From: an uncultured Rikenella sp.
GTDB taxonomy: Bacteria > Bacteroidota > Bacteroidia > Bacteroidales > Rikenellaceae
Length of the DNA stretch: 29,071 nt
Reading direction: 5' to 3'
Assembly: GCF_910579375.1 (NCBI RefSeq)
Contig: NZ_CAJTUJ010000018.1
Span: 1-29,071, forward strand
A program made the position numbers and the translations under genes. Below, piece by piece: positions 1 to 8,757 of the stretch (the stretch's first letter is position 1; the number at the start of each line of letters is the position of its first letter). A model generated the notes under the pieces. It worked only from the letters and a program-made list of their open reading frames with translations, searched no databases and was not told the origin of the DNA.

Positions 1-90
1 GAGCCGCTGGCGGGAGAGCTGGTGCTGACCGGCGACCGGCTGCTGTTCGACCATGCCGGAAATCCGATCGAAACGGATCATCGAAAGTAA
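1..90 (+). CDS. 3' end of an upstream protein (partial)
   Basis: An open frame runs from the first base to a TAA at 88-90 and encodes about 29 residues ending in GNPIETDHRK. It stops 4 nt before the start chosen for the beta-helix gene, and such tight spacing suggests one operon. The fragment is too short to assign a family. Its polar, extended character would fit the C-terminal beta-sandwich of a secreted carbohydrate-active enzyme like its neighbours, but that is only inference from context. Confidence 0.6.
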   Translation, partial: EPLAGELVLTGDRLLFDHAGNPIETDHRK

Positions 91-94
91 AATT

Positions 95-2206
95 ATGAAT
101 ATGAAGAAGATGAAACAGACACGCAAAGCGCTCTTTCTCGTGCTTCTCTCCTTTCTTTCGGTCGCTGCGGCGACGGCCCGGAAAACGTTCTTCGTAGCGC
201 CGTCCGGCAGCGACCGGGCGGCGGGTTCGCTCTCCCGCCCTTTCCGCACGGTGGAACGGGCGCTGGCCGAGGCGGCGCGGTTTCCGCACGATACGACTGA
301 CATTCTGCTGCGTCGGGGGACGTATGTGTTGCGGGAGACGGTCGAGATCGCCGGGTTGAACAACGTGACGATCGCTCCTTACCGGCAGGAGGCGGTCTCT
401 TTCACCGGGTCGCGCCGGGTCGATTCGAAACAGATACGGAAAGTGACGGATCCGGCGGTGCGGGAGCGGCTGCGGCCCGAGGTGCGCGACCGGGTGCGCC
501 AGATCGATGCGGGGGCCCTCGGGATTCCGCTGACGGGGATTATCCCGAAAGGTTTCGGGCACCCGTCGCTTCCGGGCTGGAGCGAACTCTTCATCGATGG
601 CCGGCCGCTCTCGATCGCGCGATGGCCCAATGACAGCATGGCGCCGATCGGGAAGGTGCATTGCACCGGCGATATCCCGCGCGAGGGGAAATACGGTATC
701 GGAAATCCGGTCTTCGAGTATGCCGAGGAGCGGCCGGCGCAGTGGAAATCGACCGACGGGATGTGGATCGGCGGCTATTTCGCTCACGGGTATGCCGACG
801 ATATGGTTCCCGTGCTGCGGATCGACACGGCCGCGCGTACCGTTACGGCTGCCCGGTCTACGCGGTACGGCTTTATGACCGGCGCGCCGTGGCGGAGGTG
901 GCTTGCCCTGAATCTGCTCGAAGAGATCGACCGGCCGGGCGAATATGTGCTCGACTCGGCGGCCCGGAAGATCTATTTCCTGCCGCCGAACGAGGCGAAA
1001 ACCGGAGGCGATGTCCGGGTCTCGACGCTCGATGCGCCGATGTTCGCTGTCGAGGGGTGTCGGAATGTCGTGCTGCGCGGCATGACGCTCGAATATGCGC
1101 GCGGGATGGGGGTCTACATCGAGGCGTCGGACTCCGTGCGGGTGGACAGCTGTGTGATCCGCAATTTGGGGCATGTCGGCGTCTGTATCGGACGGGGGGA
1201 CAAACCGAGGCAGGTCGGCGCGCTGGGAGGGATCATCTATGACGATGTGCTGATCAATCGCCGCGCGGGGAGGCATAACGGGGTGAGCAATAGCCATATC
1301 TACCGGGTCGGTTCGGGAGGGGTCGATCTGGGCGGAGGCGACCGCGCGACTTTGACGCCGGCCTATAACTATGTGGAAAACTGTCGCATCCACGATTTCA
1401 ACCGGATCGAGAAGTCCTATCGGCCGGGTGTCTGGATCGACGGCGTGGGGAACCGCGTCTCGAACTGCGAGATTTTCGATGCGCCGAGCATGGCCGTTCT
1501 GCTGCACGGCAACGACCACCTGATCGAATATTGCGACATCTACGACGTCTGCCGCGAGGTGGACGATCAGGGGGCTTTGTACTACGGCCGCGACCCGTCG
1601 GAGCGGGGCAACCGGGTGCGGTACTGCTATTTCCATGATTTTTCGTCGGCCCACCGCGTCTCGGCCACCTATCACGACGACGGGGCGTGCGGCATGGAGG
1701 TCTTCGGCTGCGTCTACTTCTGCTCGGGGACCATTCCCGTACTTATCGGCGGCGGGCACGACAATATCTATCGCAATAACCTCTTCGTCGACCTGCCGCA
1801 GGCGGTTCACATCGATAACCGAATGGAGACCTGGGGACGCGGGATGCTCGATCCGGACGGGGTGGTAGATCAGCGGCTGCGGGCGGTGCGGCATACCGAA
1901 CCGCCGTATGCGACGGCTTATCCGGAGTTGGCCCGCTATTGGGAGGGAACGCCCCGGGTGTCGCGCGGCAATGTGTTTGCGGGCAATCTGTTCTATCGGG
2001 TCAACAAGATGCTGAATGGTTCTCCGGGCTGGGCGGATTGGAGCAACAACTGGGTCACGATCGAGAATCCGGGCTGGGTCGATCCGACCGACCCGATGAA
2101 AGGTTTCGTCCCGGATGCGGCGATTTATCGGATGATTCTCGGTTTCATGCCGATTCCGTTCGACCGGATCGGCTGCAAACTGCCTCTTGTCGAACCGGAA
2201 TTTTAG
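95..2206 (+). CDS. Secreted right-handed parallel beta-helix protein, possible glycosidase/lyase
   Basis: A protein of about 703 residues. The ATG at 95 (others at 101 and 110) is preferred over an upstream ATG at 53 because it puts a positively charged signal peptide (MKQTRKALFLVLLSFLSV) at the very N-terminus. The mature protein opens with FFVAPSGSD...G....PFRTVERAL, the usual start of pectin-lyase-like right-handed beta-helix proteins. The segment ELFIDGRPLSIARWPND and the later DSAARKIYFLPP resemble beta-helix glycosidases such as GH141. From about residue 325 on there are repeated short beta-helix rungs (NVVLRGMTLEYA, VSNCEIFDAPSMAVLLHGND, NIYRNNLFVDLPQAV). It probably acts on a complex glycan in the periplasm or at the cell surface. 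The substrate and even catalytic activity are not provable from sequence. The following gene is also a secreted sugar-active protein. Confidence 0.8.
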   Translation: MNMKKMKQTRKALFLVLLSFLSVAAATARKTFFVAPSGSDRAAGSLSRPFRTVERALAEAARFPHDTTDILLRRGTYVLRETVEIAGLNNVTIAPYRQEAVSFTGSRRVDSKQIRKVTDPAVRERLRPEVRDRVRQIDAGALGIPLTGIIPKGFGHPSLPGWSELFIDGRPLSIARWPNDSMAPIGKVHCTGDIPREGKYGIGNPVFEYAEERPAQWKSTDGMWIGGYFAHGYADDMVPVLRIDTAARTVTAARSTRYGFMTGAPWRRWLALNLLEEIDRPGEYVLDSAARKIYFLPPNEAKTGGDVRVSTLDAPMFAVEGCRNVVLRGMTLEYARGMGVYIEASDSVRVDSCVIRNLGHVGVCIGRGDKPRQVGALGGIIYDDVLINRRAGRHNGVSNSHIYRVGSGGVDLGGGDRATLTPAYNYVENCRIHDFNRIEKSYRPGVWIDGVGNRVSNCEIFDAPSMAVLLHGNDHLIEYCDIYDVCREVDDQGALYYGRDPSERGNRVRYCYFHDFSSAHRVSATYHDDGACGMEVFGCVYFCSGTIPVLIGGGHDNIYRNNLFVDLPQAVHIDNRMETWGRGMLDPDGVVDQRLRAVRHTEPPYATAYPELARYWEGTPRVSRGNVFAGNLFYRVNKMLNGSPGWADWSNNWVTIENPGWVDPTDPMKGFVPDAAIYRMILGFMPIPFDRIGCKLPLVEPEF

Positions 2207-2367
2207 ATACCCCTTATTCTTTGAAAGACAGGTGTGCTGCTTTCGACGAGCCGGTGAGGGGGGCTTGTGGGGAACGTCCCCAATGGCTGACCGATGAATT
2301 GTGGATTCCGTTGCGTAACAATCTTTATCGCTTCGTGGTGCTTATACAAATTAAACCCATACTTCAA

Positions 2368-5331
2368 ATGATAAGAAGATTCTTTTTGTTCCTGCTTGCT
2401 CTGGGGGTGTGCGGCTGGGCCCGGGCGGCTGTCACGCCTGTGCTGCATTACAACTTCGGTAAGGCGGGTAATGTGACCTATGCCGCTGCTCCGCGGGTGG
2501 TGCGATCCTCGACGGGCGGCGGAGAGCTGCTCGTCGTGGGCCAGCCGGTGTTTTATGCCGACGCGCCCGGAGATCGAAAGATGAAGGGCGAAGGTTCGAT
2601 TCTCTTTGACGGGAAACGCGACGGGTACCGTGCGCGGGAGGAGAGTGGTCGGTGGGGAGACAATCGGCTGTTGGAGGTGTGGGTCAAAGCGGCCGACACG
2701 GGCCGTGAGGCTGTGCAAACCGTCGTGGCGCTGGGGAACGAGGCTGAAAGCATGATGCTCGGGCAGCGGGGCGACAAATGGGTGCTCCTCTGCGGAGCAG
2801 GCGAGGAAGAGGAGGCCGAAATCGGTGAGGCGGTTGCCGACCGGTGGGTACATCTGGCGGCGGTCGTCGAACGAGGGCGGGGCGCAGTCTGGATGGACGG
2901 TCGGAAGTCGGGCGAGTTTCTCTTCGACGGGGCTGTGGCGTCGATCCTTTCGGTGGCGGTCGATGCGGAGGGCGGTCGTGCGTTCCGTGGCAGCATTTAC
3001 GAAATCCGGTACGGCACATTTGCGGACGGGGCGTTCTCTCCGGAGACCGATCTGTCGTTGCATGCGATGCGGAGCGAGGCTCGGACGGCCGGGAGTGCCG
3101 AAGCTCGGGCGGCTTTGGTCGCCGGGCTGGAGGCTCCGGGGTACGGCAAGGAGATTGTACGCGCTCTGTCCGACGAGCGGCGCCAGGATGACTGGCTGAT
3201 CCGCCCCGTCCGGCAGGCGAGCCGCCTGTATGTGCAGCTGTCCGAAGATCGGCAGGATGTCCGGTTCCGGCTCGACAACGGATTGGTTTCGCGCACCTTC
3301 TATTTGGGCGACAACATCGCCTGCATCAGCTACAAGAACAAGAGCGAGGACGCCGAATACCTCCGTGCGGTGAAGCCTGAGGCCCGCATTCGGATCGATA
3401 CGGCGTGGTACGACGTTGGCGGGCTGGTCGGTCAGCCCGAAATGTCTTACCTGCTCGAAGAGTGGCTTCCGCAGATGACGGCGGCTCCGGGGGCTTTCGT
3501 GCTGGAAAAGATCGAAACGGGCGTGCCGGTCGAACGCTATCCATGGAGTCGGAAATTCCACGCTCCGGCGGCCGACTGGCCGCCGAAAGGGCTGCGGCTG
3601 ACTCTGACGTTCGCGGCGCCCGGGGATGTGCCGCAGGTCGAGGGGGTCGAGGTGCGTGTCCATTACGAAATCTACGACGGGCTGCCGGTCGTGGCCAAGT
3701 GGATCGAGGTGGTGAACGACGGCGCTCGGGAGTTTCTGCTGCGGGATATGGAGTGCGAAGTATTGGCGGTGAATCAGGATCGGGTCTCCCGGATGCACGT
3801 CGAGAGCGATTACTCCTTCGCGTTGGCCAACGCCGACCTGCAGGGGAGTGCGCTGATGCACTATGCCGGCGATCCCAAAGTCTATCATGTCGGACGTTCG
3901 ACCACCCGGTGGGTGCCCGATCCCGACTACCACACCTGGGCCAGCCACAATCAGGCCGAAGACAAATTTCTCGGTTTCCCGCACCACAATCTGCTGCTCA
4001 GCAAGTTGCCCATGGGGCCGTGTGTCAAGGTCGAGGCGGGGAAACCGTTCCGCTCTTTCGTCACCTTCGAGCTGCTGCACGACAGCGACGACCGCGAACG
4101 CCAGTCGCTCGCCCACCGGCGCATGTACCGCCGGCTCGCTCCGCAGGTGACCGAATCGCTTATCGCGGCGGGTACCACCTCGCACGACGAAACGCAGTTG
4201 AAAAAACTGATCGACCAGATGGCCGAGCTCGGAATCGAACAACTCGACATCCAGGCCTGGCCCGGGGTCAGCCACGACAATCTCGATTCCGCCTATGTTG
4301 CTCATTGGCAGGATATCGCGGCCTATGCGGCTGACAGAGGGATCGTGATGGGCGGGTACGAACTCCAGATCGCTTCGCGCGGGCGGGGCGACTCGGTCGA
4401 CTGTGTGCATCCCGAGACCGGCAGGCCCGGCAGCCTCTTCGGACAGAGTGTCTGTGTGGCCAGCGGGTGGCAGGATACCTATTTCCCGAAAATGTGGGAG
4501 TTTTTCGACCGCACGGGCTTCAAAACCTACAACATGGACGGCCCGTACCACGGCGACCCTTGCGCATCCACGGTTCATCCCCACCACGAGGGGCTTGAAG
4601 ACTCGCAGTGGCGGCAGTGGGCGGCGCAGGTCGGAGTGTTGCATGAACTGCAACGGCGGGGCATGTACATCCCTATACCCGATTGGTACTTCCTGAACGG
4701 ACAGACGGTCACCGGGATGGGCTATCGCGAGGCCAGCGCCAACCTCACCCCCCAGCAGCAGTTGCTGCTCGGGCGGCAGTATATCTACGACGGAACGTGG
4801 CACAAATTGCCCACCATGGGCTGGATGACGCTCCAGCTCGTCGGCTTCTACACCAACGACCCGCGGGTGGGGCTCGAGCCGTTGTGCGACAATCTCGACC
4901 GCTACGAAGCCCAGCTGTTCCAGTACCTGGCCAGCGGCTGCCACCTCACCATCCGTGGCAACCGGCTCTACGATACGCCGGAGACGAAAGCGATGGTCGA
5001 GCGCCAGTTAGCGTGGTTCCGCCGCTATCGCGATATCCTTACCTCTGAAATCATCCATGTCAGCCGACCCACCGGACGCGATCTCGATTGTATGATGCAC
5101 GTCAATCCCTTTATCGATCACCGGGGGATGGTGGTCGTCTTCAATCCCGCCGACCGGAAAATCGAAAAAACGCTCCGCCTGCCGCTTTACTACACCGGGT
5201 TGGAGAAAAAGGTGAGTGTGACCGGATCCGACGGCTCGAAGGCGGTGCGTAAGCTGGACGGCAAACAGGAACTGCTTCTCCCGGTCAGCATTGAGGCTGG
5301 CGGTAGCGCGTGGTATCTGCTTGAAGAATAA
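2368..5331 (+). CDS. LamG-domain glycoside hydrolase-like protein (clan GH-D-like)
   Basis: A 987-residue protein. The ATG at 2368 gives a signal peptide (MIRRFFLFLLALGVCGWARA); the open frame extends further upstream but that part overlaps the beta-helix gene and has no family character. Residues about 25-220 look like a LamG/concanavalin-type domain (hallmark WVHLAAVVERGRGAVWMDG). Residues about 285-590 look like the beta-supersandwich that precedes GH36-type catalytic domains (RLDNGLVSRTFYL). Residues about 595-880 look like a TIM barrel: strand-like segments IEQLDIQAWPG, GIVMGGYEL and FKTYNMDGPYHGD are followed by a conserved-looking aromatic-rich region. D724 in YNMDGPY is a candidate nucleophile by analogy with alpha-galactosidases. 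The C-terminus is a beta-sandwich (VVFNPADRKIEKTL). The role is probably cleavage of a complex glycan outside the cytoplasm. The exact family is uncertain. Confidence 0.75.
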   Translation: MIRRFFLFLLALGVCGWARAAVTPVLHYNFGKAGNVTYAAAPRVVRSSTGGGELLVVGQPVFYADAPGDRKMKGEGSILFDGKRDGYRAREESGRWGDNRLLEVWVKAADTGREAVQTVVALGNEAESMMLGQRGDKWVLLCGAGEEEEAEIGEAVADRWVHLAAVVERGRGAVWMDGRKSGEFLFDGAVASILSVAVDAEGGRAFRGSIYEIRYGTFADGAFSPETDLSLHAMRSEARTAGSAEARAALVAGLEAPGYGKEIVRALSDERRQDDWLIRPVRQASRLYVQLSEDRQDVRFRLDNGLVSRTFYLGDNIACISYKNKSEDAEYLRAVKPEARIRIDTAWYDVGGLVGQPEMSYLLEEWLPQMTAAPGAFVLEKIETGVPVERYPWSRKFHAPAADWPPKGLRLTLTFAAPGDVPQVEGVEVRVHYEIYDGLPVVAKWIEVVNDGAREFLLRDMECEVLAVNQDRVSRMHVESDYSFALANADLQGSALMHYAGDPKVYHVGRSTTRWVPDPDYHTWASHNQAEDKFLGFPHHNLLLSKLPMGPCVKVEAGKPFRSFVTFELLHDSDDRERQSLAHRRMYRRLAPQVTESLIAAGTTSHDETQLKKLIDQMAELGIEQLDIQAWPGVSHDNLDSAYVAHWQDIAAYAADRGIVMGGYELQIASRGRGDSVDCVHPETGRPGSLFGQSVCVASGWQDTYFPKMWEFFDRTGFKTYNMDGPYHGDPCASTVHPHHEGLEDSQWRQWAAQVGVLHELQRRGMYIPIPDWYFLNGQTVTGMGYREASANLTPQQQLLLGRQYIYDGTWHKLPTMGWMTLQLVGFYTNDPRVGLEPLCDNLDRYEAQLFQYLASGCHLTIRGNRLYDTPETKAMVERQLAWFRRYRDILTSEIIHVSRPTGRDLDCMMHVNPFIDHRGMVVVFNPADRKIEKTLRLPLYYTGLEKKVSVTGSDGSKAVRKLDGKQELLLPVSIEAGGSAWYLLEE

Positions 5332-5343
5332 AACACCTCCGAC

Positions 5344-7581
5344 ATGACCAGACACCTGTTATACGGCGCATCAGCCCTCTGCCTGCTCGCCTTCGCCAGC
5401 CGCCCCGCACAAGCCCGGGGCAGCTGGCTGCCCGCCTCGCCCGACCCGGCCAAAAGCGTCCGGCTGCTCGACTGCCGCTACGACGGGCCGGTGCTCGTCC
5501 GGGCCGAAGAAATCGACCCGGCTGACGGAAATTGGGAGGTGGCCGTTGCCTGTTCCGACGACTCCTCCTGCACCTTCACCTTTCGCGCTCTGCGCGATAT
5601 GGCAGATGCCGGGGTGGCGGTCGCTTTCGATCGCTACGGGTGGAGCAACGACAATTATGTGATGATTCCGGCAGCCGTCTACGGCGGCAACCGCCAGCGG
5701 ATCGTGAACCGCTCTTACGCCACCGGTCTCGACGCCACCGACTATGGCCGGCGCGATCTGGCACTGACTTCGAATCCGATTCCGCAGCTCTCGCCGGAGT
5801 TCGGTGCGACGTCGCGGCTGGAGCTGCTCGTCTGCAACGCTTCGACCCCGGCCATCGCCTGGCTCGACCGGGCGAACCGGCAGGGAACCATCCTGCTGAC
5901 CGATCAGGGGATCGAACGGGACGGCGAGGTGAAAGACCACGGCCTGATGGTCGAGGAGTCACCCGATCGGAGCATCGCCACCTTCGTCATCAGCGCGCCG
6001 GGCGTGCGGGAACGGAAGCCCGAATTCATCGGTTTCAGTCCGAGTCCCGACCGCGGCCTATCCGTGCAGAAAGGCGACGAGATCACGATCCGAGTCACCC
6101 GGCTCGATTTCGAGGCCGGCGGGGTACCGGATTTGCTGGCCTGTTTTATGCGCGAGCGGAAACGTCACATGCCGACCGCGATGCCGCGCAACCTGATGCC
6201 GATGAGCGAGGTGCGACGGCGTATGGAACGAAACATCGAGAGCCGTTACCATGTGGGCGCGGCGGGCGAATACTACTGTCCGGAGAATGCGGACTGGATG
6301 TCGTACGGCTGGATCGGCGGCCTGATGAATACCTATCCGATGCTCGCCGCGGGCGATACGCTCCGCTTGCGGCGCGTGGTCCATACGTTCGATTTCGGGC
6401 TCTTGAAGGGCTGCGGCGAGAGCGGTTACTACTGCGATGTGCTCGGCCCGGACGGGAAGCCGCTCTATCGTGACGCGGCGAAGCTCCACCCGGGGATCGC
6501 CCTGACCCGCAGGAACGCCGATCTGCTCTATTGGATGGTCAAACAGTTCGACCTGCTCCGGAAACAGGGGCGTGGCGACGCGATCCGGCCGGAGTGGGAG
6601 GCCCGTGTGCGCGGGCTGGCCGACGCTTTCGTCCGGACGTGGAAAGAGGAGGGGACGTGGGGCAATTATCTTGACCTTGCGACGGGAGGCGTGGCGGTTT
6701 ACAACACCACCGGCGGGGCGATGGCGGTCGGCGGGCTCGCGCTCACGGCGGGGTACTATGATAATCCGGAATACCTCGACGTCGCCCGGCAGGCGGCGGA
6801 CTTTTATTACCGGGACTTCGCTCTGCGCGGGTTCACCTCGGGCGGCTGCGGAGATATTCTCCAGAATGCCGACTCCGAGACGGCTGCGGCGTTGATGACT
6901 TCGCTGATGACGTTGTATGAAGCCACGGGCGATACGGCTTACCGCGCGTGGTGTGCCGACGTGGCGAACCTGTGCGCCACCTGGACGGTGTCGTTCCGTT
7001 ACCGGTTGCCGGACGACACGCCGCTGGCCCGGCTCGGAGCCGACCTCACGGGAGCTGTCTGGGCCAGCACCCAGAACAAACACGGGGCGCCGGGTTTCTG
7101 CACCCAGTCGGGCGACGCGCTCTTCAAACTCTACCGCGAGACGGGTGACACGCTCTATGCGGCGTTGCTGCGGGACATCATCCATGCCCATGCCGAAGGG
7201 GTGCAGCCCAATGGCCGGATTACGGAGCGATTGACCTACTGCGACGCCGACAGCCGGGGTTCGCGCGGCGACGGGGGACGGACGGGCTGGAACGAGACCA
7301 ATGGGGCGCTGATGGCGATCGAGGTGCCGGGGATCTATCTGCGGACGGACACCGGACGGGCCTACGTATTCGACCATGTAGTGCTTCGGAAAGTCGAAAA
7401 AACGGAGAAAGGGATTACCCTCACCCTGTTCAACCCGACGGCGTACGATGCGACGGTCACGCTGCTGGCCGAAGACGAGGCGCAGGCGGCCCGGCCGCTC
7501 GGCGAAAATGCCTTCGTGGACTGGAAACGTCCGGTCGTTGTCCGGGCGGGGCGGGCCCGGACGGTTCGGATCGCCCGGTAA
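5344..7581 (+). CDS. Secreted six-hairpin (alpha/alpha)6 glycosidase-like protein of unknown specificity
   Basis: A 745-residue protein starting 12 nt after the preceding stop, so it is almost certainly co-transcribed. The N-terminus is a signal peptide (LLYGASALCLLAFASRPAQA). Residues about 25-275 are beta-rich, and about 290-670 are helical. The helical part has repeats typical of six-hairpin glycosidases, for example LMTLYEATGDTAYRAWCADV and ALFKLYRETGDTLYAALL, which share the pattern L..LY..TGD..Y. Conserved-looking acidic and aromatic stretches include EYYCPENADWMSYGWIGG and GGCGDILQNADSETAAAL. The C-terminal 60 residues form a short beta-sandwich (TLTLFNPTAYDATVTLLA). The fold suggests a glycoside hydrolase or lyase that finishes degradation of the glycan attacked by its two neighbours. 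I could not assign it to a numbered family. Confidence 0.7.
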   Translation: MTRHLLYGASALCLLAFASRPAQARGSWLPASPDPAKSVRLLDCRYDGPVLVRAEEIDPADGNWEVAVACSDDSSCTFTFRALRDMADAGVAVAFDRYGWSNDNYVMIPAAVYGGNRQRIVNRSYATGLDATDYGRRDLALTSNPIPQLSPEFGATSRLELLVCNASTPAIAWLDRANRQGTILLTDQGIERDGEVKDHGLMVEESPDRSIATFVISAPGVRERKPEFIGFSPSPDRGLSVQKGDEITIRVTRLDFEAGGVPDLLACFMRERKRHMPTAMPRNLMPMSEVRRRMERNIESRYHVGAAGEYYCPENADWMSYGWIGGLMNTYPMLAAGDTLRLRRVVHTFDFGLLKGCGESGYYCDVLGPDGKPLYRDAAKLHPGIALTRRNADLLYWMVKQFDLLRKQGRGDAIRPEWEARVRGLADAFVRTWKEEGTWGNYLDLATGGVAVYNTTGGAMAVGGLALTAGYYDNPEYLDVARQAADFYYRDFALRGFTSGGCGDILQNADSETAAALMTSLMTLYEATGDTAYRAWCADVANLCATWTVSFRYRLPDDTPLARLGADLTGAVWASTQNKHGAPGFCTQSGDALFKLYRETGDTLYAALLRDIIHAHAEGVQPNGRITERLTYCDADSRGSRGDGGRTGWNETNGALMAIEVPGIYLRTDTGRAYVFDHVVLRKVEKTEKGITLTLFNPTAYDATVTLLAEDEAQAARPLGENAFVDWKRPVVVRAGRARTVRIAR

Positions 7582-7600
7582 GGATGTCGGAGTTGCTTGC

Positions 7601-8284
7601 TCAGGGTTGTTTCAGACGGTCGTACAACGCTTCGTCCGAGGCATAGTCGCCCCACGGAACGACCCATTGCCACGTCCCGGCCTCCAGCACGCCGTATCGG
7701 CCGTTTTTTTCGACGCCGTAATAATACCGGCCGTTTGTCCGCAAGGGCCAGATATAGTCGTATTCCGTATCCGGCAGGACGATATTCCCGCGTAAATCCA
7801 TCAATCCCCACTTGCATCCCGGATAGACTTGTCGGAAGTCCGAGCTTTCGGCACCGGCAGGGTTATACACACCGCGGTTGAACCGTAGGTAGGGTTCACC
7901 GCGGTTGATGTCAATATAGCTATAGTCCAGCGGAACGATATAGTTCCCCTTCCGGTCGATCAATCCGGTCTTTCCGGGCGTGGCGACCTGGATATTATGA
8001 GGAATCTCTTGTACGAGCATCATATTCAGGCTGTCGGCCACGACCACCCGTGCCATTCCTTCGTAAAAGTCGGAAACCAGGCTCCACCGGGGGCGAATGA
8101 CGATCCGTCCGGTGGAGTCGGCATATCCCCACTGTTTCCCGTCCGGCGAAACGGCGGCGAGGCCTTCGTGCAGGGAGCGGGTTATCGGGTTTTGCCGCTC
8201 CGTCCGATGCTGCTGCGCCCGGAGGGGCAGTACGTTCAATCCCGCTCCCAGCAACAATCCGAACCATCCGATCAGTATTTTCAT
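7601..8284 (-). CDS. Exported WG-repeat protein
   Basis: A 227-residue protein with an N-terminal signal sequence (MKILIGWFGLLLGAGLNVLPLRAQ). The remainder is built of WG-type beta-hairpin repeats: KQWGYADSTGRIVIRPRW, KTGLIDRKGNYIVPLDYSY, CKWGLMDLRGNIVLPDTEYD and GRYGVLEAGTWQWVVPWGDY, each followed by a short linker. WG repeats are common in Bacteroidota and have no fixed enzymatic role; surface or periplasmic binding is plausible. The gene converges on the six-hairpin gene, with only 19 nt between the stops. It lies 5 nt downstream of a membrane-protein gene, so the two probably share a transcript starting near 8745. Confidence 0.8.
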   Translation of the reverse strand: MKILIGWFGLLLGAGLNVLPLRAQQHRTERQNPITRSLHEGLAAVSPDGKQWGYADSTGRIVIRPRWSLVSDFYEGMARVVVADSLNMMLVQEIPHNIQVATPGKTGLIDRKGNYIVPLDYSYIDINRGEPYLRFNRGVYNPAGAESSDFRQVYPGCKWGLMDLRGNIVLPDTEYDYIWPLRTNGRYYYGVEKNGRYGVLEAGTWQWVVPWGDYASDEALYDRLKQP

Positions 8285-8289
8285 AAAAA

Positions 8290-8715
8290 TTATCGTTTCT
8301 TATTACGTTCCGCATATCGGTATCCCGCCCAAAAAACCGGCACGAACAAACCGCTCGCCCAGATGAAATAGCCGATGAACGATCGGACTCCCGCGCTCCA
8401 CGAGGAGGCGTGGCATCCGAAGAGTTCGTACCAGACAAAGATGCTGCATACGGCTACCGGGCAGGCTGCGATCCAGGTCAGGAGACGGTACTTGCCGGGA
8501 TGTCGCCTCAGGAGAATCAGGTAACCGTAGGCATAGAGCGTGACGGGAATCGAAATCACACCGTAAATGAACAGCAGGATTCCGTCGCCGATCGGCCCCG
8601 GATCTGTCTCCGCATGCTCTCCCCACAGGGCGTCGCCGGCCGCATAGAGCCCGAAAATCAGGATTTGGCACAGCATTCCCGCCGCGGGCGAGGCCCAGTA
8701 TCGAACTGCGTTCAT
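8290..8715 (-). CDS. Small four-helix membrane protein, unknown function
   Basis: A 141-residue hydrophobic protein with four predicted membrane segments: AAGMLCQILIFGLYAAGDAL, ILLFIYGVISIPVTLYAYGY, LLTWIAACPVAVCSIFVWYE and FIGYFIWASGLFVPVFWAGY. The polar linkers are short (HAETDPGPIG; LLRRHPGKYR) and the tail is basic (RYAERNKKR). I recognise no family motif. It is the first gene of a two-gene unit with the WG-repeat gene, and a Bacteroidota -7 box lies about 35 nt upstream on the minus strand. A function linked to the WG-repeat protein is possible but unsupported. Confidence 0.7.
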   Translation of the reverse strand: MNAVRYWASPAAGMLCQILIFGLYAAGDALWGEHAETDPGPIGDGILLFIYGVISIPVTLYAYGYLILLRRHPGKYRLLTWIAACPVAVCSIFVWYELFGCHASSWSAGVRSFIGYFIWASGLFVPVFWAGYRYAERNKKR

Positions 8716-8749
8716 TCGGAAATAATTTGAATGTTGTTAAATCGTTTCT

Positions 8750-8757
8750 CAAATATA
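8750..8757 (-). promoter_or_regulatory. Candidate -7 box for the membrane-protein/WG-repeat operon
   Basis: On the minus strand this reads TATATTTG, an exact match to the Bacteroidota -7 consensus TAnnTTTG, 34 nt before the ATG at 8715. No good TTG -33 element is seen at the expected distance. It overlaps the start of the divergent truncated propeller ORF. Confidence 0.45.

Noticed and set aside
1939..2367. Upstream extension of the LamG-hydrolase frame into the beta-helix gene
   Set aside because: The extension reads the beta-helix coding sequence in another frame, and a signal peptide starts cleanly at 2368.
2203..4944. 913-codon open frame on the minus strand
   Set aside because: Antisense to the LamG-hydrolase gene, which has a signal peptide and recognisable domains. 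The antisense product is rich in Arg, His and Pro with no family motif, as expected for GC-rich shadow frames.
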